Positions 13,101 to 24,194 of a DNA stretch of 64,000 nt are shown piece after piece. The notes under the pieces were generated by a model. It saw nothing but the letters and a program-made list of their open reading frames with translations, did not search any database and was not told the origin of the DNA. The stretch comes from Acanthaster planci (Eukaryota > Echinodermata > Asteroidea > Valvatida > Acanthasteridae), in assembly GCF_001949145.1 (NCBI RefSeq), contig NW_019091672.1:1588-65587 (forward strand). The letters are read 5' to 3'. Made by a program: the position numbers and the translations under genes. Position 1 is the stretch's first letter. Every line of letters begins with the position of its first letter.

Positions 13101-13542
13101 ACAAAAAGATGCCTGTTGTGATGAGTTTCTGTTGGATCCCATTTTAGCATCATTAATTATATCAAGTTATTGCACTTTTCTGAGAGAAAATTGAAAACTT
13201 TGACACAAGAATGAAACTGTAAATTTTCCATTTTCCTGTGCAAAAAAATGAAGTCAGTGGTTTAAGAGTATTGACATTTCAAGTAAAATCAGACTTGAAG
13301 CCGAAAGTATGAAAATGGTCTGGATCAACTTGCATGAAATTCCATTGCTGGGTGACTTTTAACTGTTGGGATACTGTGTGCCTGCATCATGTATATAAAT
13401 TTACCCTCTGTGTTTGCAGATTGCTCACTTCAAGATCCCGAAGATAGTTCACTTTGTATCCGAGTTCCCTCTGACCGTCACAGGCAAGGTGCAAAAATTC
13501 AAGATGCGCAAAGATATGAAGATTATCCTGGGTATCGAGTAA
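3991..13542 (+). CDS. ACSF2: Acyl-CoA synthetase family member 2, mitochondrial (13 exons, complete)
   Basis: The gene encodes an ANL-superfamily acyl-CoA synthetase that activates medium-chain fatty acids to acyl-CoA, through an acyl-AMP, in mitochondria. The exons are 3991-4151, 5285-5459, 6271-6453, 6931-7049, 7403-7568, 7902-7997, 9555-9703, 10246-10414, 11015-11122, 11814-11965, 12451-12592, 12955-13065 and 13420-13542. All introns are GT-AG and every junction keeps phase, giving 1854 nt and 617 residues (human ACSF2 is 615). The first 53 residues contain no Asp or Glu and many Arg/Lys, as expected of a mitochondrial targeting peptide. Visible motifs are the AMP/P-loop [11 protein letters not shown] (267-277), AYGLTE (408-413), WFHTGD (489-494), [16 protein letters not shown] (508-523) and the catalytic Lys in TGKVQKFK (K600). 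The start ATG has A at -3 and G at +4, and its frame closes with a stop immediately after the first donor. Alignment to human ACSF2 is from memory, by eye. Confidence 0.95.
5285..5459 (+). CDS. ACSF2: ACSF2 exon 2
   Basis: Residues 54-112. It includes the family segment [20 protein letters not shown] and ends with EFREE at donor GTGTTT. A donor 12 bases further on (after 5471) is also in frame and would add four residues. The shorter form aligns better with human ACSF2. Confidence 0.88.
6271..6453 (+). CDS. ACSF2: ACSF2 exon 3
   Basis: Residues 113-173, phase 0 at both ends. It contains [18 protein letters not shown] and the [15 protein letters not shown] block typical of the N-terminal adenylation domain. 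Confidence 0.95.
6931..7049 (+). CDS. ACSF2: ACSF2 exon 4
   Basis: Residues 174-212 plus two bases. It begins [18 protein letters not shown], matching the human GCKALVFPKQFKTQQYY region, and ends at donor GTAAGC. Confidence 0.92.
7403..7568 (+). CDS. ACSF2: ACSF2 exon 5
   Basis: Residues 213-268. It begins with FPDLQTVI after the split Lys codon and ends with PINIQFTS, the first two residues of the nucleotide-binding motif that continues in exon 6. The acceptor is at 7401-7402. An alternative AG at 7409-7410 would break the phase. Confidence 0.94.
7902..7997 (+). CDS. ACSF2: ACSF2 exon 6 (AMP-binding motif)
   Basis: Residues 269-300. It begins [11 protein letters not shown], completing the TSGTTG..KG phosphate-binding signature across the intron, then [13 protein letters not shown]. 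The following intron (7998-9554) is the largest after intron 1 and carries a GC-rich repeat-like patch near 8213-8280. Confidence 0.96.
8213..8281. repeat. GC-rich repeat-like patch in ACSF2 intron 6
   Basis: This short island is much richer in GC than the intron around it. It contains GAGCGCGCAGTGCGAAG and a GGCC-rich palindromic stretch (CAGGGCC...GGGCCCTGG, about 8248-8270). Similar composition is common in decayed transposon tails. I could not identify a family or borders. Confidence 0.3.
9555..9703 (+). CDS. ACSF2: ACSF2 exon 7
   Basis: Residues 301-349 plus two bases. It contains [12 protein letters not shown], matching the human NPLYHCLGSVAG block of the acyl-binding region, and ends with the split Arg codon AG|A. 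Confidence 0.94.
10246..10414 (+). CDS. ACSF2: ACSF2 exon 8
   Basis: Residues 350-406. It contains [13 protein letters not shown] and [11 protein letters not shown], matching the human [12 protein letters not shown] and GVIAGSPAPPE blocks, and ends with LNMKDIC at donor GTAAGG. Confidence 0.95.
11015..11122 (+). CDS. ACSF2: ACSF2 exon 9
   Basis: Residues 407-442. It holds the [12 protein letters not shown] motif (adenine/substrate binding) and [11 protein letters not shown]. It ends in phase 0 at a consensus GTAAGT donor. Confidence 0.94.
11814..11965 (+). CDS. ACSF2: ACSF2 exon 10
   Basis: Residues 443-492 plus two bases. It contains [16 protein letters not shown] and RWFHTG. The conserved GD dipeptide of the WxxTGD motif is split across the next intron. 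Confidence 0.95.
12451..12592 (+). CDS. ACSF2: ACSF2 exon 11 (hinge motif)
   Basis: Residues 493-540. It carries [20 protein letters not shown], the hinge and C-terminal-domain signature of ANL enzymes, and ends with PKIADVQ. Confidence 0.96.
12955..13065 (+). CDS. ACSF2: ACSF2 exon 12
   Basis: Residues 541-577. It begins [18 protein letters not shown], matching the human VVGVKDDRMGEEICA block. Phase 0 at both ends. Confidence 0.95.
13420..13542 (+). CDS. ACSF2: ACSF2 exon 13 (catalytic lysine and stop)
   Basis: Residues 578-617 and TAA at 13540-13542. It contains [12 protein letters not shown] and [14 protein letters not shown]. The Lys after TG (K600) is the conserved adenylation lysine. 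The frame continues open in another phase for about 245 bases downstream; that part is 3' UTR. Confidence 0.96.
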   Translation: MAHFKIPKIVHFVSEFPLTVTGKVQKFKMRKDMKIILGIE

Positions 13543-14581
13543 TGTACGATGGACCGAAATGCCACGACGCCTGGGTTTGGGTTGATGTGCAGAGATTGAA
13601 CACTGAAAGTGGATCAAGCAAAATTCAGGACTTTTTGAGTCGGATTTCGGTATCTTCCATTACCACTCCGAGCATGCTGGGTACGGGTGCCAGTATGTTC
13701 ATCAGCGCAGTTGAATGCTCAACACATTACCAAGAGAACCAAGTGTGTACTTTTTACCAGCAGCTGATTTTCCAAGACTTGGTGTGACCTTGTGCCGTAG
13801 GTACATTTTATGCAACAAATATGTTGCAAAGCTTTGCATTCTACATGTCACAAAGAATTATGAAGCAACGTAGCAGTATTAACCACTGTGCTAAGGACAA
13901 TCACAGCTTGTGCCATTACCATGGGGCGTTTCTGTACGATTTTTGTAACACTCACCAAACAATAGCCAAATTCTGATGTTTTCAACAAGTTAATTTTCTG
14001 TCACAGGTGGGCATCTTTACATACTCTCACATATTAGGTTGTCCTTCAAAACAAAGCAATGAATTCCCATCATCAACTGTGATAAAATGATTGGTGATAA
14101 GCTTTACAATGGTCACAGTTATTTCAGATTTATTTACTGCATGTATCATACAACGCTGTTGCAGAAGTGCAACTTTTCCAAAATGGGTCAGATCTTGTTG
14201 CGCAAACGTGCGCATTAAAATAACGTGCCGGTGGCGTTACTTCCACACCACGGTACAACTGTTCCGTGAAAATCATCCCAGCAGCTGCGTGTACCTTCAC
14301 AGATTTAACTCACTGTTGCCACCACACACCAAAAATTTAAACCTTATTTAATAATATTTCGTTGCCACAAATCAATGTGAAGTTACTGTGTTTTCACGTG
14401 GAAAAACCTGTGGCATGTGACCAGAACATGATTTTTAAATACCTGGCACATGGTCTATTCCCGCTTTGCTCGATTAAGATGAATATTTTATGAACCCATT
14501 AATGTTGGTTTGTGAGTGTAAAGTTAAAATGATGTCCCATCCTCGAACATATTTTAAATAATTGAGATGCAAGGTATTTTT

Positions 14582-14587
14582 AATAAA
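14582..14587 (+). terminator. ACSF2: Candidate poly(A) signal of ACSF2
   Basis: This is the first AATAAA on the + strand after the ACSF2 stop codon. It is followed by a U/GU-rich stretch (GGTATTTTTGTATTC), which suits a downstream element. It would give a 3' UTR of about 1.05 kb. Confidence 0.5.
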
Positions 14588-14609
14588 GGTATTTTTGTAT
14601 TCAACACTC

Positions 14610-17600
14610 AAGTCTATTCAGATTCTTATGGTTACATTAGAATTATGCACTGTGTCTTACTACAGATTTTTAAGAATGTATTCTTTGCTTATTTCGGATG
14701 CAGTGATGTACTTAGAGAAATAAGTTATTGCCTGTGAAGATAATGAATGAGCATTAATTCATTACAGAAAGCAAGCCCATGTTGAAACCAATTCTTTTGT
14801 CATTTCACTGTTTTACAAGATATTTCAATATGTCAGGTGTATGCATAGAATGCACCACTGCAGTATTACAAAGCATTAAATTTATGCTTTCCCCAACTAT
14901 AAAACAAAGGGGAAAAAAGAAGAAAAAATGCAATTTTTACCCCTTGTCATTTCTGGTTTTCTGGTTTTTGTTTATATTTTCTTGAATATCATTTGTAGTA
15001 CAGTACATTTTAGGTGTGCTGTAACAATCTGGAATACAATGAATGAAACTGAATCCAAGCAAGTTCAGACTGTAAAGACATTTAAAATATGCTTGTATAC
15101 TCGATTATACCAACTGACAAAAATCCTTTATATACGAAAATTACATAAAAGAGGCATTTTAATCCACATTTTCAGTTTTTAGATATATTGTAACCCTGAT
15201 TTTCTCTGTATTTTTGTTATCAACCCTTTTACGTTTGACTTCTTTTGTTTTCTTTTTTCGTTGAGGGCACAATAAGAATTTCTTTCTGAAGTCATGGCTA
15301 TAATTTCCAAGCCTCTTCATCTGTACATGTGTTCCCGTTCCCCATTCCATGTTTTAAATTTAGGGTAGAAGTTTGTTGGAATCAACCACAATTTTATATT
15401 AAAATTCACCTCATCCATACACATACACTTTTATAAATTATTTGGGGAAAAAGGATACTCGGCTCTTAATTCTGTCTCCCACACCAGCCAAATTTGGCCT
15501 CGACAAAATTGAGCGCATTCTACTCACAACAGTATTCATCAAAATATTGAGAAAAACTACAAGACAAATAAGAGACCCATTGTCTTGTGGGTATTTCTCT
15601 TCTCATAAAAACACCTGAAATACTGAAGATAGATCAACTGGGAAGTCTAATGAAAACAGAAACTGAACTGATATTTCAAAACATAGCTTTCCTTATTTAT
15701 TTTGGTACAAAATCCAGACATTTGTTCTATCATTTTAATATTGAGAAGAAAACAAAACAATAAATAAAATTACATGTATTTCATTTTGATCCTTAGGAAT
15801 TTTTTTCAATGGAAATCGCACACATGAACTGATTAATTACTACGCCTTAAATTCTTGACTCAATATACAGCAACTTAAAAGCTCTTATTTATGACTACAA
15901 GACATCTTCCACTTAACATAATATTTACAATTAACTGAACCATACCACTAAAATGATCTTATTCCTTTTCTAGAGGAAAGTCAAACAGTTAAATTGTGGT
16001 TTCGAAAATTAAACTCAAATGAAACAAATGCAAGGGCCAAGTATAGGTTCAATGGACCAATAAATCAGTTGATATCAAAACATTCCTGATCTTTTGACAA
16101 TTGCAGCAATCAAAAATAGACAAGAAATATTTCACTACAGTAAAGCTGGTAGGTCTTTTAAATTTGCTTTCTCTCTAATGATTTTGTTAACATGTTTTAA
16201 TGATGATTTTCGTCGAATTAGTCTTATGATCCCATTCTATGCTCTCTCAAGAGGAAAATAATTCAAAATGGCTACATGCCGAGTTGTAAAATCACGTTCC
16301 TTTTTTTTTGGAACAGATAAACTGATAGGTCATCGGTGTGCTCTTACACATGATAAGACAAATCACAAACCAAAAACTCTTAAGGCTTTTTTTTTCTTAC
16401 ATAAATTCCAAAGTCACCAACTTTATCAATAAGGACAAATGTAAGTGAACAAGTTTTACATGTAAGTTTTGGTTCAAAATTCAGTGGATGGTAATTTCCT
16501 TAAATCTCTCACACACTTTTTCATTCTGTAATCGTATTTATGCAGCTTCTTTTTCCCACTTTTTTCCCACAGTGCCTTATTCCACTTATTTCCTCAACTT
16601 GCGGGCAAACAGGCCATCTGAATATGACAGTATTTCCCATTTTAAATTTTAAAATGATATTTCAAAGCCAGAAATGGATCACACAGACCACGTGAAGTAC
16701 ACAGTACATCCAATCTTTCTATACTCAATTGCACTTGAATTTCTGAAGAGACCCACTTTGGTTCTTGAAGATTTGTTTCCACAAGCTCTGCATTGTGGTA
16801 TCACATCAAGCGTACCAATTCTGAACCAACATGTATCTGAACCGAAACATATCAGTTACAGTAACAGGTTACAATGTAAGAGCGTCTATGTGTGCGTTGT
16901 TCCACATAAAAATCACAATGCTGATCCTGGTAAACACGAACAGGCCAAGTGCATTCCACAGGAATTCAAAAGGCCATTGGATAGTGTCAAATAGAACTTT
17001 AAAATCTCCCCAGGAACCAAGTGACTGCCATTCTGGCCTGATTGAGAATAGGCCCATGTTCTGATGATATGCTTTGTTTACATACGCATTTCTACTTTCC
17101 TCAGGAGCTTATAATTTGTCATCCCCCGCCCCCATGTGGCTCTTATAAGAAAACACATACCGTATGAATAAACAAAGCATGACATCATCGGTTCGTGGGC
17201 CTATTAAAGAGACACATGTACCTTCCTCATCTTTGATCCAGACACAAATGTCAAGTGATGGCAATGTTTGTGTGATGAGAGATGCACCAGTAAGCATGGC
17301 TGAAAGAGGGCAAAAAAAAAAAATCCTGAATGCATGCTCTACTGCACACATAATGACCATCACATCACTGCTACTTAATCTGTAACTGTCGCAAATCCAG
17401 GCAGTTCTGTACACAGTGTTTGACATGCACAGGCAAACAGGGATATAGAAATTAAGGAAACTTGTTGTGAGTACTCTCTAATGTCACAACATAAACCGAC
17501 AAAACCTTTCAACACACAGTTGCTGACACTAAAAAAGAGTGTAAAACATTGGAAGTCCAAACAGGGAAAATAATTTCACAAGAAACCAGGAACATAGTGA

Positions 17601-20600
17601 CAAAAAGAACTATTTGTATCAATCATGTCTTTCCTGCTAGACTGGACTTTCATGAAGTCACCAAAACGATGGCAGCGCAAGCAGGAAGTATGACTGCACT
17701 CTTTTGTGCTTTTAGTTTAAACAGGGAAAAAACACAGGGTCAAAGTAGATGGAGCTTTTGGGGGGGGGTTGACAGAGACTGATTTTTTTTCTTCAGGAAC
17801 TATGAACTGAAACTATGAAAAAAACAGGTGGTGGTGGGAAACATCCATTTTGGGGAAAGTACCTGGAAAATACTGTCAGTGACGCCAACACGTCTTCCTT
17901 TCTCATCATGCAATTGTTGGACAAAGTTGCAACTCAAAATCTAAATGAGGATTTTCTTTTTTCCGGTACTTTCTCATATCGATTCATCAGTGCACAGCCT
18001 GCTTGCATCACAGAGGGCATGATTTGAATCAGAGCACACACTGGATCTCAGAGTTCTCCTCTTGACAAGGCTTAGCCTTCTGCGTTACTGAGCAAACCAA
18101 TCCTCATGTGAACAGTTGCAGGAGGCTTAACTGGACAGCTAAAGAATAGCTGACAAAACTCCTGGACTAGGAACTCCCTTCACAGGATAAAAGGAGGTTC
18201 TGGAGAACAAAATATTTCATTGGTATCAAAGCTGACATTGTTACTACAAAAATATGAGAAAGGCACTAATTTTAAAAACTTTCTAGCAAGATTTAAATCG
18301 ACCAACCTTTCCCAACACCTGTTATACTGGTTATAAGGATACATTGTTTCTTCTTGTGATGAGGGCATTTTTGGCAACAGATTCTGTTGTTCAGTTCATA
18401 AATAAGGGATCTTTTATTAAAATAACCTTTCGAGGGAATTTTTCAAGGGACTCTTTTCTGGGAAATCTTATGATATTTTTCTCGTGTAACAGTAGGACAT
18501 ATTTCCAAACCCAGGTTTGTTTAAATTACACCTCATTATTTAAAGTATTTGCCAATGATAAATTCTATAATTCTATGAAACATGCACCAAATCCAACATA
18601 ACGTTTACCGTTAAGAATTACACAAATGTACATTATCTATCATAACAATAGGTTCCTGTTTCTTAAACATGCAAATTAAAATTCACAGGATAACCAGGCT
18701 AATACTTTGTATATTGACTGCTCACATTTGCTTCACAAACATCTTTTCTGGATGACTGAATAATCCCACATAAAGGAGAACTCAGTTAAAACTCACAAGA
18801 AAAAGGAACCCACAGGAAAACATCCACGCTCAGGTCTCAAGACACGCACAAACCATCACTCAGCCCACTGATGCTGCATGTTCAAAGCGACATCAAAGAC
18901 AACACAATAAACACAAGATGGCAATAACTACCTTACCAGCCAGTTTGTCTTGAAATAGTGAAATACATCCGTTCTAAATCTCAAGATTCTAACAGTAAGA
19001 GTCCCTTGGAGACAGGTGCCATAATATGAACACACACATCTGTACACAGTTTTTGATCAATTTACCTACATGTACCAATGCTTAACCCCCCCCTTAACAT
19101 TGACTCTTTTTGCCTCACTGTGCTGAGCCATTAAAAAAACAACAGCATACAAAATAGCAGCAGTCTTCATGCAAGAGGACATTTAAAACTACCATGCAAT
19201 TTTCCCTTTAAGGCCTGCTTTCTAAAAAGAGTAATGTTTCCATGTAAATTTATAAACATAACATCATCATTTATATAGCTACACAATCTTATCAACATTA
19301 AATCATCTGAGACAAAAAAGCCATTCCAAAATTGTACAAGTTGTTAATATGACTGACGACTACACAACAGAAAACAATATTTACATTTGATGAATGACAT
19401 ATGACTTTCAAAAAGACTCTATATAAATTTGAGAAATGTCCTATTTATACTATACAAATAGTTTCTTAAAAATGTATATAACCGCCAAAAACCTCCATTT
19501 TGGGAGAATTACGGTTAGTTTATCGCTTTGTACAAAATGGTTTTGAAAAGCACTGACTTTTTTTTACTCAATAAGCACAAACTGTCTTTTTTACAAAATG
19601 TTCTTAAAAAGTTGACAACTTTCACCCAGTGTAATTTGCTGTTCATATGAATCTGAAAAAGTGGGTTAAAAAAAATCCCCTCCGGAAAATTTTTTCAAAA
19701 AAAATTGGGTAATCGTGTGATCTTTTCAAGCCAGAAATGGCACAAAATCTCTCCAAACATGTGACTTAAGGAAATTGAGAGATCTTTGAGTCAATAAGAA
19801 ATGATCCACTCTGTCATTTAAGGAAACATTATTGCCATGAATACTTTAATGAGCAAATGACACACTGTTACTTCAGCCTTAGAAATGGTACTGTGCTCCT
19901 TCAGTGAGCAATTAACTTTACTTGTCATCTGTCTGGGGGATGAACCAGCAGGTGTGTCAGGTAGTTAGTTTAAACAACTTGCCAACATACTCTTTTCAAA
20001 TGCAATTAACAGCAAGTTTTCAAATAAAAAAAAAGCAATTTAATAGGCAAGGGTTCCACATGAAGATAGGCATGAAAGGTTACCTTTTGTTTAGTTTCAG
20101 GAAAATTAGCCCAAATCTTAAACAGAACAAAAATACTACAAAAAGGCCACAAAATGCTAAAAACAGCTTTTGTCTTTTTTCAATATACACTTTTCAAAAT
20201 ATAATAAAAGTTTTCGGCAGCCAACAACATGCTCAGTGTTATGTTTATAATTACCATGCAAATTCAAATGCCACGCATCCAGTCTCATATCCCTTTTAAA
20301 CAAATTCAAGTTTTCGGATGGCTGACTAGTGCTAGCAAATTTTGCCAATTCAAGCCACATGTTACGGGGGTTAGGGTTAATAATGCTGGTTGTATTTTTT
20401 TTAAGTTGCAAAGTAAAACATTCTCCACAACATTTTGGGGCAACACAAATACATGTACATAACAGGAAACTACAAAAATGCACCAGATGGCGCACATAGA
20501 TGTACATGTACCAGTACCACACAATAATCATTTGTCTTACAACAAAAAGGAAATCACTTGATAATTTGATTGCCTAGCTTCAATAAATGAACCATAACCA

Positions 20601-21524
20601 TGCTGGCTGACTGTACAGTACACTAACAAATTTTCCTCTATTATACGTAGTGCACTTTGGCCAATGCAATGTCAGTCTCACATAAGCTTCTGGTTATAAA
20701 TCGAGAAATGGAAATATCATTTCAATGCAGTTTCTTAAATGTTGACCTTGATTCGTAAATTTGAGTTGGACTGTCCAGAACTACAAAGCACATGTACACA
20801 AGTTGACAACATAACAGTGTTGGACAAGAAAAATTTGACCTGAACTTTAATACAAGCATCATAACAAGCACAGTTAAACTCTTTACACATAAACAGAAAT
20901 TCACAATTCTCTACATAGAAACATAGCATTGAATTACAATGCATGTACATGTACTGGACATACATGTGCTTACACTGTATAAGTACCAGACAGGATGTTC
21001 CAAAATGATGGGACAACCACAAATAACAACAACGATCTTGACACAGAGATGGGTGCAGGTCTTGGCTAAAACTGGTAAGTTGAATGCCATGGAACAAATG
21101 TCCATTGCCAATTTGGAAGAATATGCTGCATATGTCACATGCACATGTACCAGTACATACATGAACATATCTGCCAAAGTAGCTACTAGTTTGTCTGAAC
21201 ACCAATGTGCACATACACATGTACAGTGCCAAAATATGTACATACATGTGCACCTGTGTTTATTGGCTGCTCCAAGGCTATCAGGTACCTGTCCATGTAC
21301 ATGTAAATTTGTTATTTGCATTCTAGTCATGATCGCATCAGACGATTCATTAAAAATCTGTCTCCACCAATAGCTACTTGGTGGGGTCATTGAGTCGTGA
21401 GCCCCTTTTCGATCTTGTCTATTGAGGTAGATGATGAAAAATATGGCATTTTCATATCCCGAAAGCTACAATCTGTTGTTTCAAAAAGTGTAAAATCTAA
21501 GGATTAGAGGATACTGATGCATCA
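14610..21524. other. Convergent intergenic region, probably including the mastermind 3' UTR
   Basis: About 6.9 kb of AT-rich sequence lies between the tail-to-tail ACSF2 and mastermind genes. No coding segment can be supported. On the - strand, downstream of the mastermind stop, there are AATAAA hexamers (the nearest at 21264-21259, others as far as 15701-15696) and TGTAAATA words of the Pumilio type (for example near 19380 and 15925). These fit a long mastermind 3' UTR, but its true end cannot be read from the sequence. Confidence 0.4.
21259..21264 (-). terminator. MAML: Nearest candidate poly(A) signal of mastermind
   Basis: TTTATT on the + strand (AATAAA on the -) lies about 260 bases after the mastermind stop codon. 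More distal hexamers exist, so this may be only one of several sites, or none. Confidence 0.25.
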
Positions 21525-24194
21525 TTATTTTGTTTTGAGGATATTTTCCAGGAGATCCAAATCAAAGTCAACATTACTCATGGTGGTGTTCCCCAGGTTC
21601 ACATTACTGTCCAACAGGTCCATGGGCAAGTTGGTGGAGTTTGCCGAAAAAGACACCTGCTGGGTGGTCGACGTGGCAACTGAGGACATCGCGGTTACTA
21701 TGGAAGGCTCACTGTGACTGGTTGGTGGCATAACTGAGGAGGTGGCAATGCTGGGCTGGTTACCATAGCCTTGCTGCTGTTGTTGCTGCTGTTGTTGCTG
21801 CTGCAGCACAGCCTGTGTGGTCATGCTGGTGTGGATGCTCATGTTTTGTGTGGGCATGTTCTGCATAAAGGTCCTCACGTTGGTCGAGGTGTTGATCAGG
21901 TTATTGGGGAATCGGGCAACAGTGGACACTTGGTGGGTCTGTCCAATGGGTTTACCTGCCATGGCACTAGACCCCTGGACATTCTGGGCCGACATCTGAC
22001 CTGGATTTTGTACCCTCATCTGCTGCTTCATGTATGCCTCTGCTGCACCTAAATTGGTAGCACTGTTGGGTCCCTGCACCCTACTCCTACCCAGCTGGTT
22101 CAGCACTGTCCCTGTCTGTTGGCCAACCTGGCCAGGCATTTGCATATTATTTCTGCCCAAGTTCTGAAGCAACTGTTGCCTCCTCTGGATGAACTGGGCT
22201 TGTGCCTGATTTGGGTACAGGCCCTGTGAGAGCTGTGTGCCCGTGGTCCCAATCTGTCCGGCCTGGATCATGGTTTGATTGGTTCGCATGCCCTGATGGT
22301 GCAAGTTACTTTGTTGCACCGTTTGCTGCAATGGATTCCCTTGCCTAATGTTTCCTGCCATCAAGGCATTGTTGCTTATGCCCCCGGTCATTTGGTTTGT
22401 GGAGGCATTGGGTGTCTGTTGCATGAGCCCAGGCGAGTTGGCGTAAGCTGTGTTCCGATGCTGGGTCTCATCATAGCGTGGTGGAGGTCCCCGCTGATAC
22501 ATCTGAAACTCATTCTGTTTCTGCTGGACCAGCTGGCGCCGCTTAGTAAGCAGCAGGAACCGCTGCTCTGGAGTTAACTTCAGCAGTTGGCTTTGCTGCT
22601 GCTGTCGTAATTGTCGTTGCAGCATCTGCTGCCTCAGCAACTGCTGCTTTGCAGGAGACAATGTTGGGCGTTGCTGCACAAACTGTCCAGCCTGCTGTTG
22701 CTGCTGCTGTGGTTGCTGAAGCAACTGCTGTTGTTGAGTCCCTGGCATGTTCTGTCGAACTTGCTGGATACCTCCATCAACTGGAAACGCAGCAGGCTGT
22801 TGTTGCTGAGGTTGCTGCTGTTGCTGCTGCTGTACTTGTTGTGAATTTAACCTGTTCTGGGCAAAAATTTGGGCCACACTTGGCAGTCTCCCGGTAACCT
22901 GATTCTGCCTTGTGTTGGAGAACCTTGCTCTATTTATCGCTGTGTTGAGGTTCTGAGTGCCACCTATGGCCCCTGCTAAGGTGTGAGGCCTCTGTTTCAA
23001 CTGATCCTGAAGAGACTGCAGAGACCTTGACATTTGCATTCCAAACTGAGAACCAGTTGCAGTGATGCCACCTCCCTGTTGCTGCTGTTGCTGCAGTACC
23101 TGTTGCTGCTGCTGCTGCTGCTGATTGGCATAATGGCTAAGTTGTGTGCCTGGATTTGGTCCACCATGCTGCTGCTGTGCACTGCGATAGCTTGACTGTA
23201 GCTGATTCACATGTTGTGGTGTTTGCTTTTGGTTTAGTAGATTTACCTGTCCTTGTTTCTGTTGAAACTGTGCTTGAAGCAGATTGGGTCCGTCAACAGC
23301 ACCACCAGCCTGGGGCTCAATTTTGATATTGGTGGCATCAAACACTGCAGGATTCTTGAATTCTGCAATGGCCGGCAATGGCCCTTCCTTTCCCGTGCGC
23401 GCATCTGTGGCTACTGTATTTGGGGGCCCTTTCATCATTGGGTCGTATACTTCTGAGGGCTCTGAGGTGGCAACTGCCATTTCAGTCTTAACACGCTGCT
23501 TAAGGTTGCCATCTGAGGGGCTAGGAACAGCATTGAAGCCAGGGGCTCCGCGCACCATTGGTGCAACTGGCATTGTGGGAGCGCCTTGCTTACTGGGCAG
23601 CTTTGTTCCATCCGAAAGGCTAGGAACTGCAGGGAGAACTGGCGAGCCACTGGCAACTGGCATAGCATCACCACCTGAGTTCACCTCCTGTGCAGGCTGG
23701 CTGTCTAGGTTTGCAGCGTCAGGGAAGGCCCCATCGCCCAAGTCTTGCTGGATCTTGTTGCATATCTTTTCAAGCTCAGCCTCAAAGCTTTTCATCTGCT
23801 CCGGATCATTCTCCAGCTGCTTCATGAACTCCTCTAGACGCTCGGGGTCATCCAAGAGCTTCTCCAGATCCTGCCGTTTATCATCGGTCCACCCCTGGTG
23901 TTGGCCATTGCTCTGGTTGACCGTTGATGGGCACTCGGAGGTCTTGCAGCCATTCTGCGACCTCATGTTGTTATTGCTGGCCTCAGCAGAGCTGTCCCCC
24001 GATTGCTGGATTGTTGTGGTCACCGTCAGATCAGTCTGCTCCCCTGTCTTCTGAACAATCTGGACAGAGATTTCTGTGCAAGGGCGCTTGCTGGCTGTAT
24101 CATCAAATCCATTGGCTTGGGACTCGCAGACAGTGGAGGGATCTGGACCGTTGGTAGCTTCAGAATGAGGCCGCTTTCGTTCTGAGTGTTTGTT
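21525..24194 (-). CDS. MAML: Mastermind exon 2: acidic block, poly-Gln region and C-terminus
   Basis: One large exon encodes residues 100-988. The frame stays open 45 bases upstream of the acceptor, so the beginning MRITKK... (a GTG at 24239) is intronic and not the start. In order it holds a basic NLS-like KHSERKRPH, the acidic WTDDKRQDLEKLLDDPERLEEF block, a Pro/Ala linker, and a long Gln/Asn/Met-rich region. CAG/CAA tracts lie at about 23085-23130, 22800-22840, 22690-22735 and 21770-21805. The end is an acidic-hydrophobic tail. Gln codons are mixed CAG and CAA, not a pure triplet run. Confidence 0.95.
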   Translation of the reverse strand, partial: NKHSERKRPHSEATNGPDPSTVCESQANGFDDTASKRPCTEISVQIVQKTGEQTDLTVTTTIQQSGDSSAEASNNNMRSQNGCKTSECPSTVNQSNGQHQGWTDDKRQDLEKLLDDPERLEEFMKQLENDPEQMKSFEAELEKICNKIQQDLGDGAFPDAANLDSQPAQEVNSGGDAMPVASGSPVLPAVPSLSDGTKLPSKQGAPTMPVAPMVRGAPGFNAVPSPSDGNLKQRVKTEMAVATSEPSEVYDPMMKGPPNTVATDARTGKEGPLPAIAEFKNPAVFDATNIKIEPQAGGAVDGPNLLQAQFQQKQGQVNLLNQKQTPQHVNQLQSSYRSAQQQHGGPNPGTQLSHYANQQQQQQQQVLQQQQQQGGGITATGSQFGMQMSRSLQSLQDQLKQRPHTLAGAIGGTQNLNTAINRARFSNTRQNQVTGRLPSVAQIFAQNRLNSQQVQQQQQQQPQQQQPAAFPVDGGIQQVRQNMPGTQQQQLLQQPQQQQQQAGQFVQQRPTLSPAKQQLLRQQMLQRQLRQQQQSQLLKLTPEQRFLLLTKRRQLVQQKQNEFQMYQRGPPPRYDETQHRNTAYANSPGLMQQTPNASTNQMTGGISNNALMAGNIRQGNPLQQTVQQSNLHHQGMRTNQTMIQAGQIGTTGTQLSQGLYPNQAQAQFIQRRQQLLQNLGRNNMQMPGQVGQQTGTVLNQLGRSRVQGPNSATNLGAAEAYMKQQMRVQNPGQMSAQNVQGSSAMAGKPIGQTHQVSTVARFPNNLINTSTNVRTFMQNMPTQNMSIHTSMTTQAVLQQQQQQQQQQQGYGNQPSIATSSVMPPTSHSEPSIVTAMSSVATSTTQQVSFSANSTNLPMDLLDSNVNLGNTTMSNVDFDLDLLENILKTK

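Noticed and set aside
20735-21390. Long Cys/His/Val/Tyr-rich frames (MYVHVHCTC-type) on both strands
   Set aside because: These are translations of the TACATG/CATGTA repeats, which lack stops in some frames. The same holds for similar frames near 27.4, 32.7, 41.6 and 52.6-53.1 kb.
23284-24054. 256-codon + strand frame opposite mastermind exon 2
   Set aside because: It is a shadow of the strongly coding - strand. The Ser/Leu-rich composition is what the complement of Gln/Asp/Glu codons gives.
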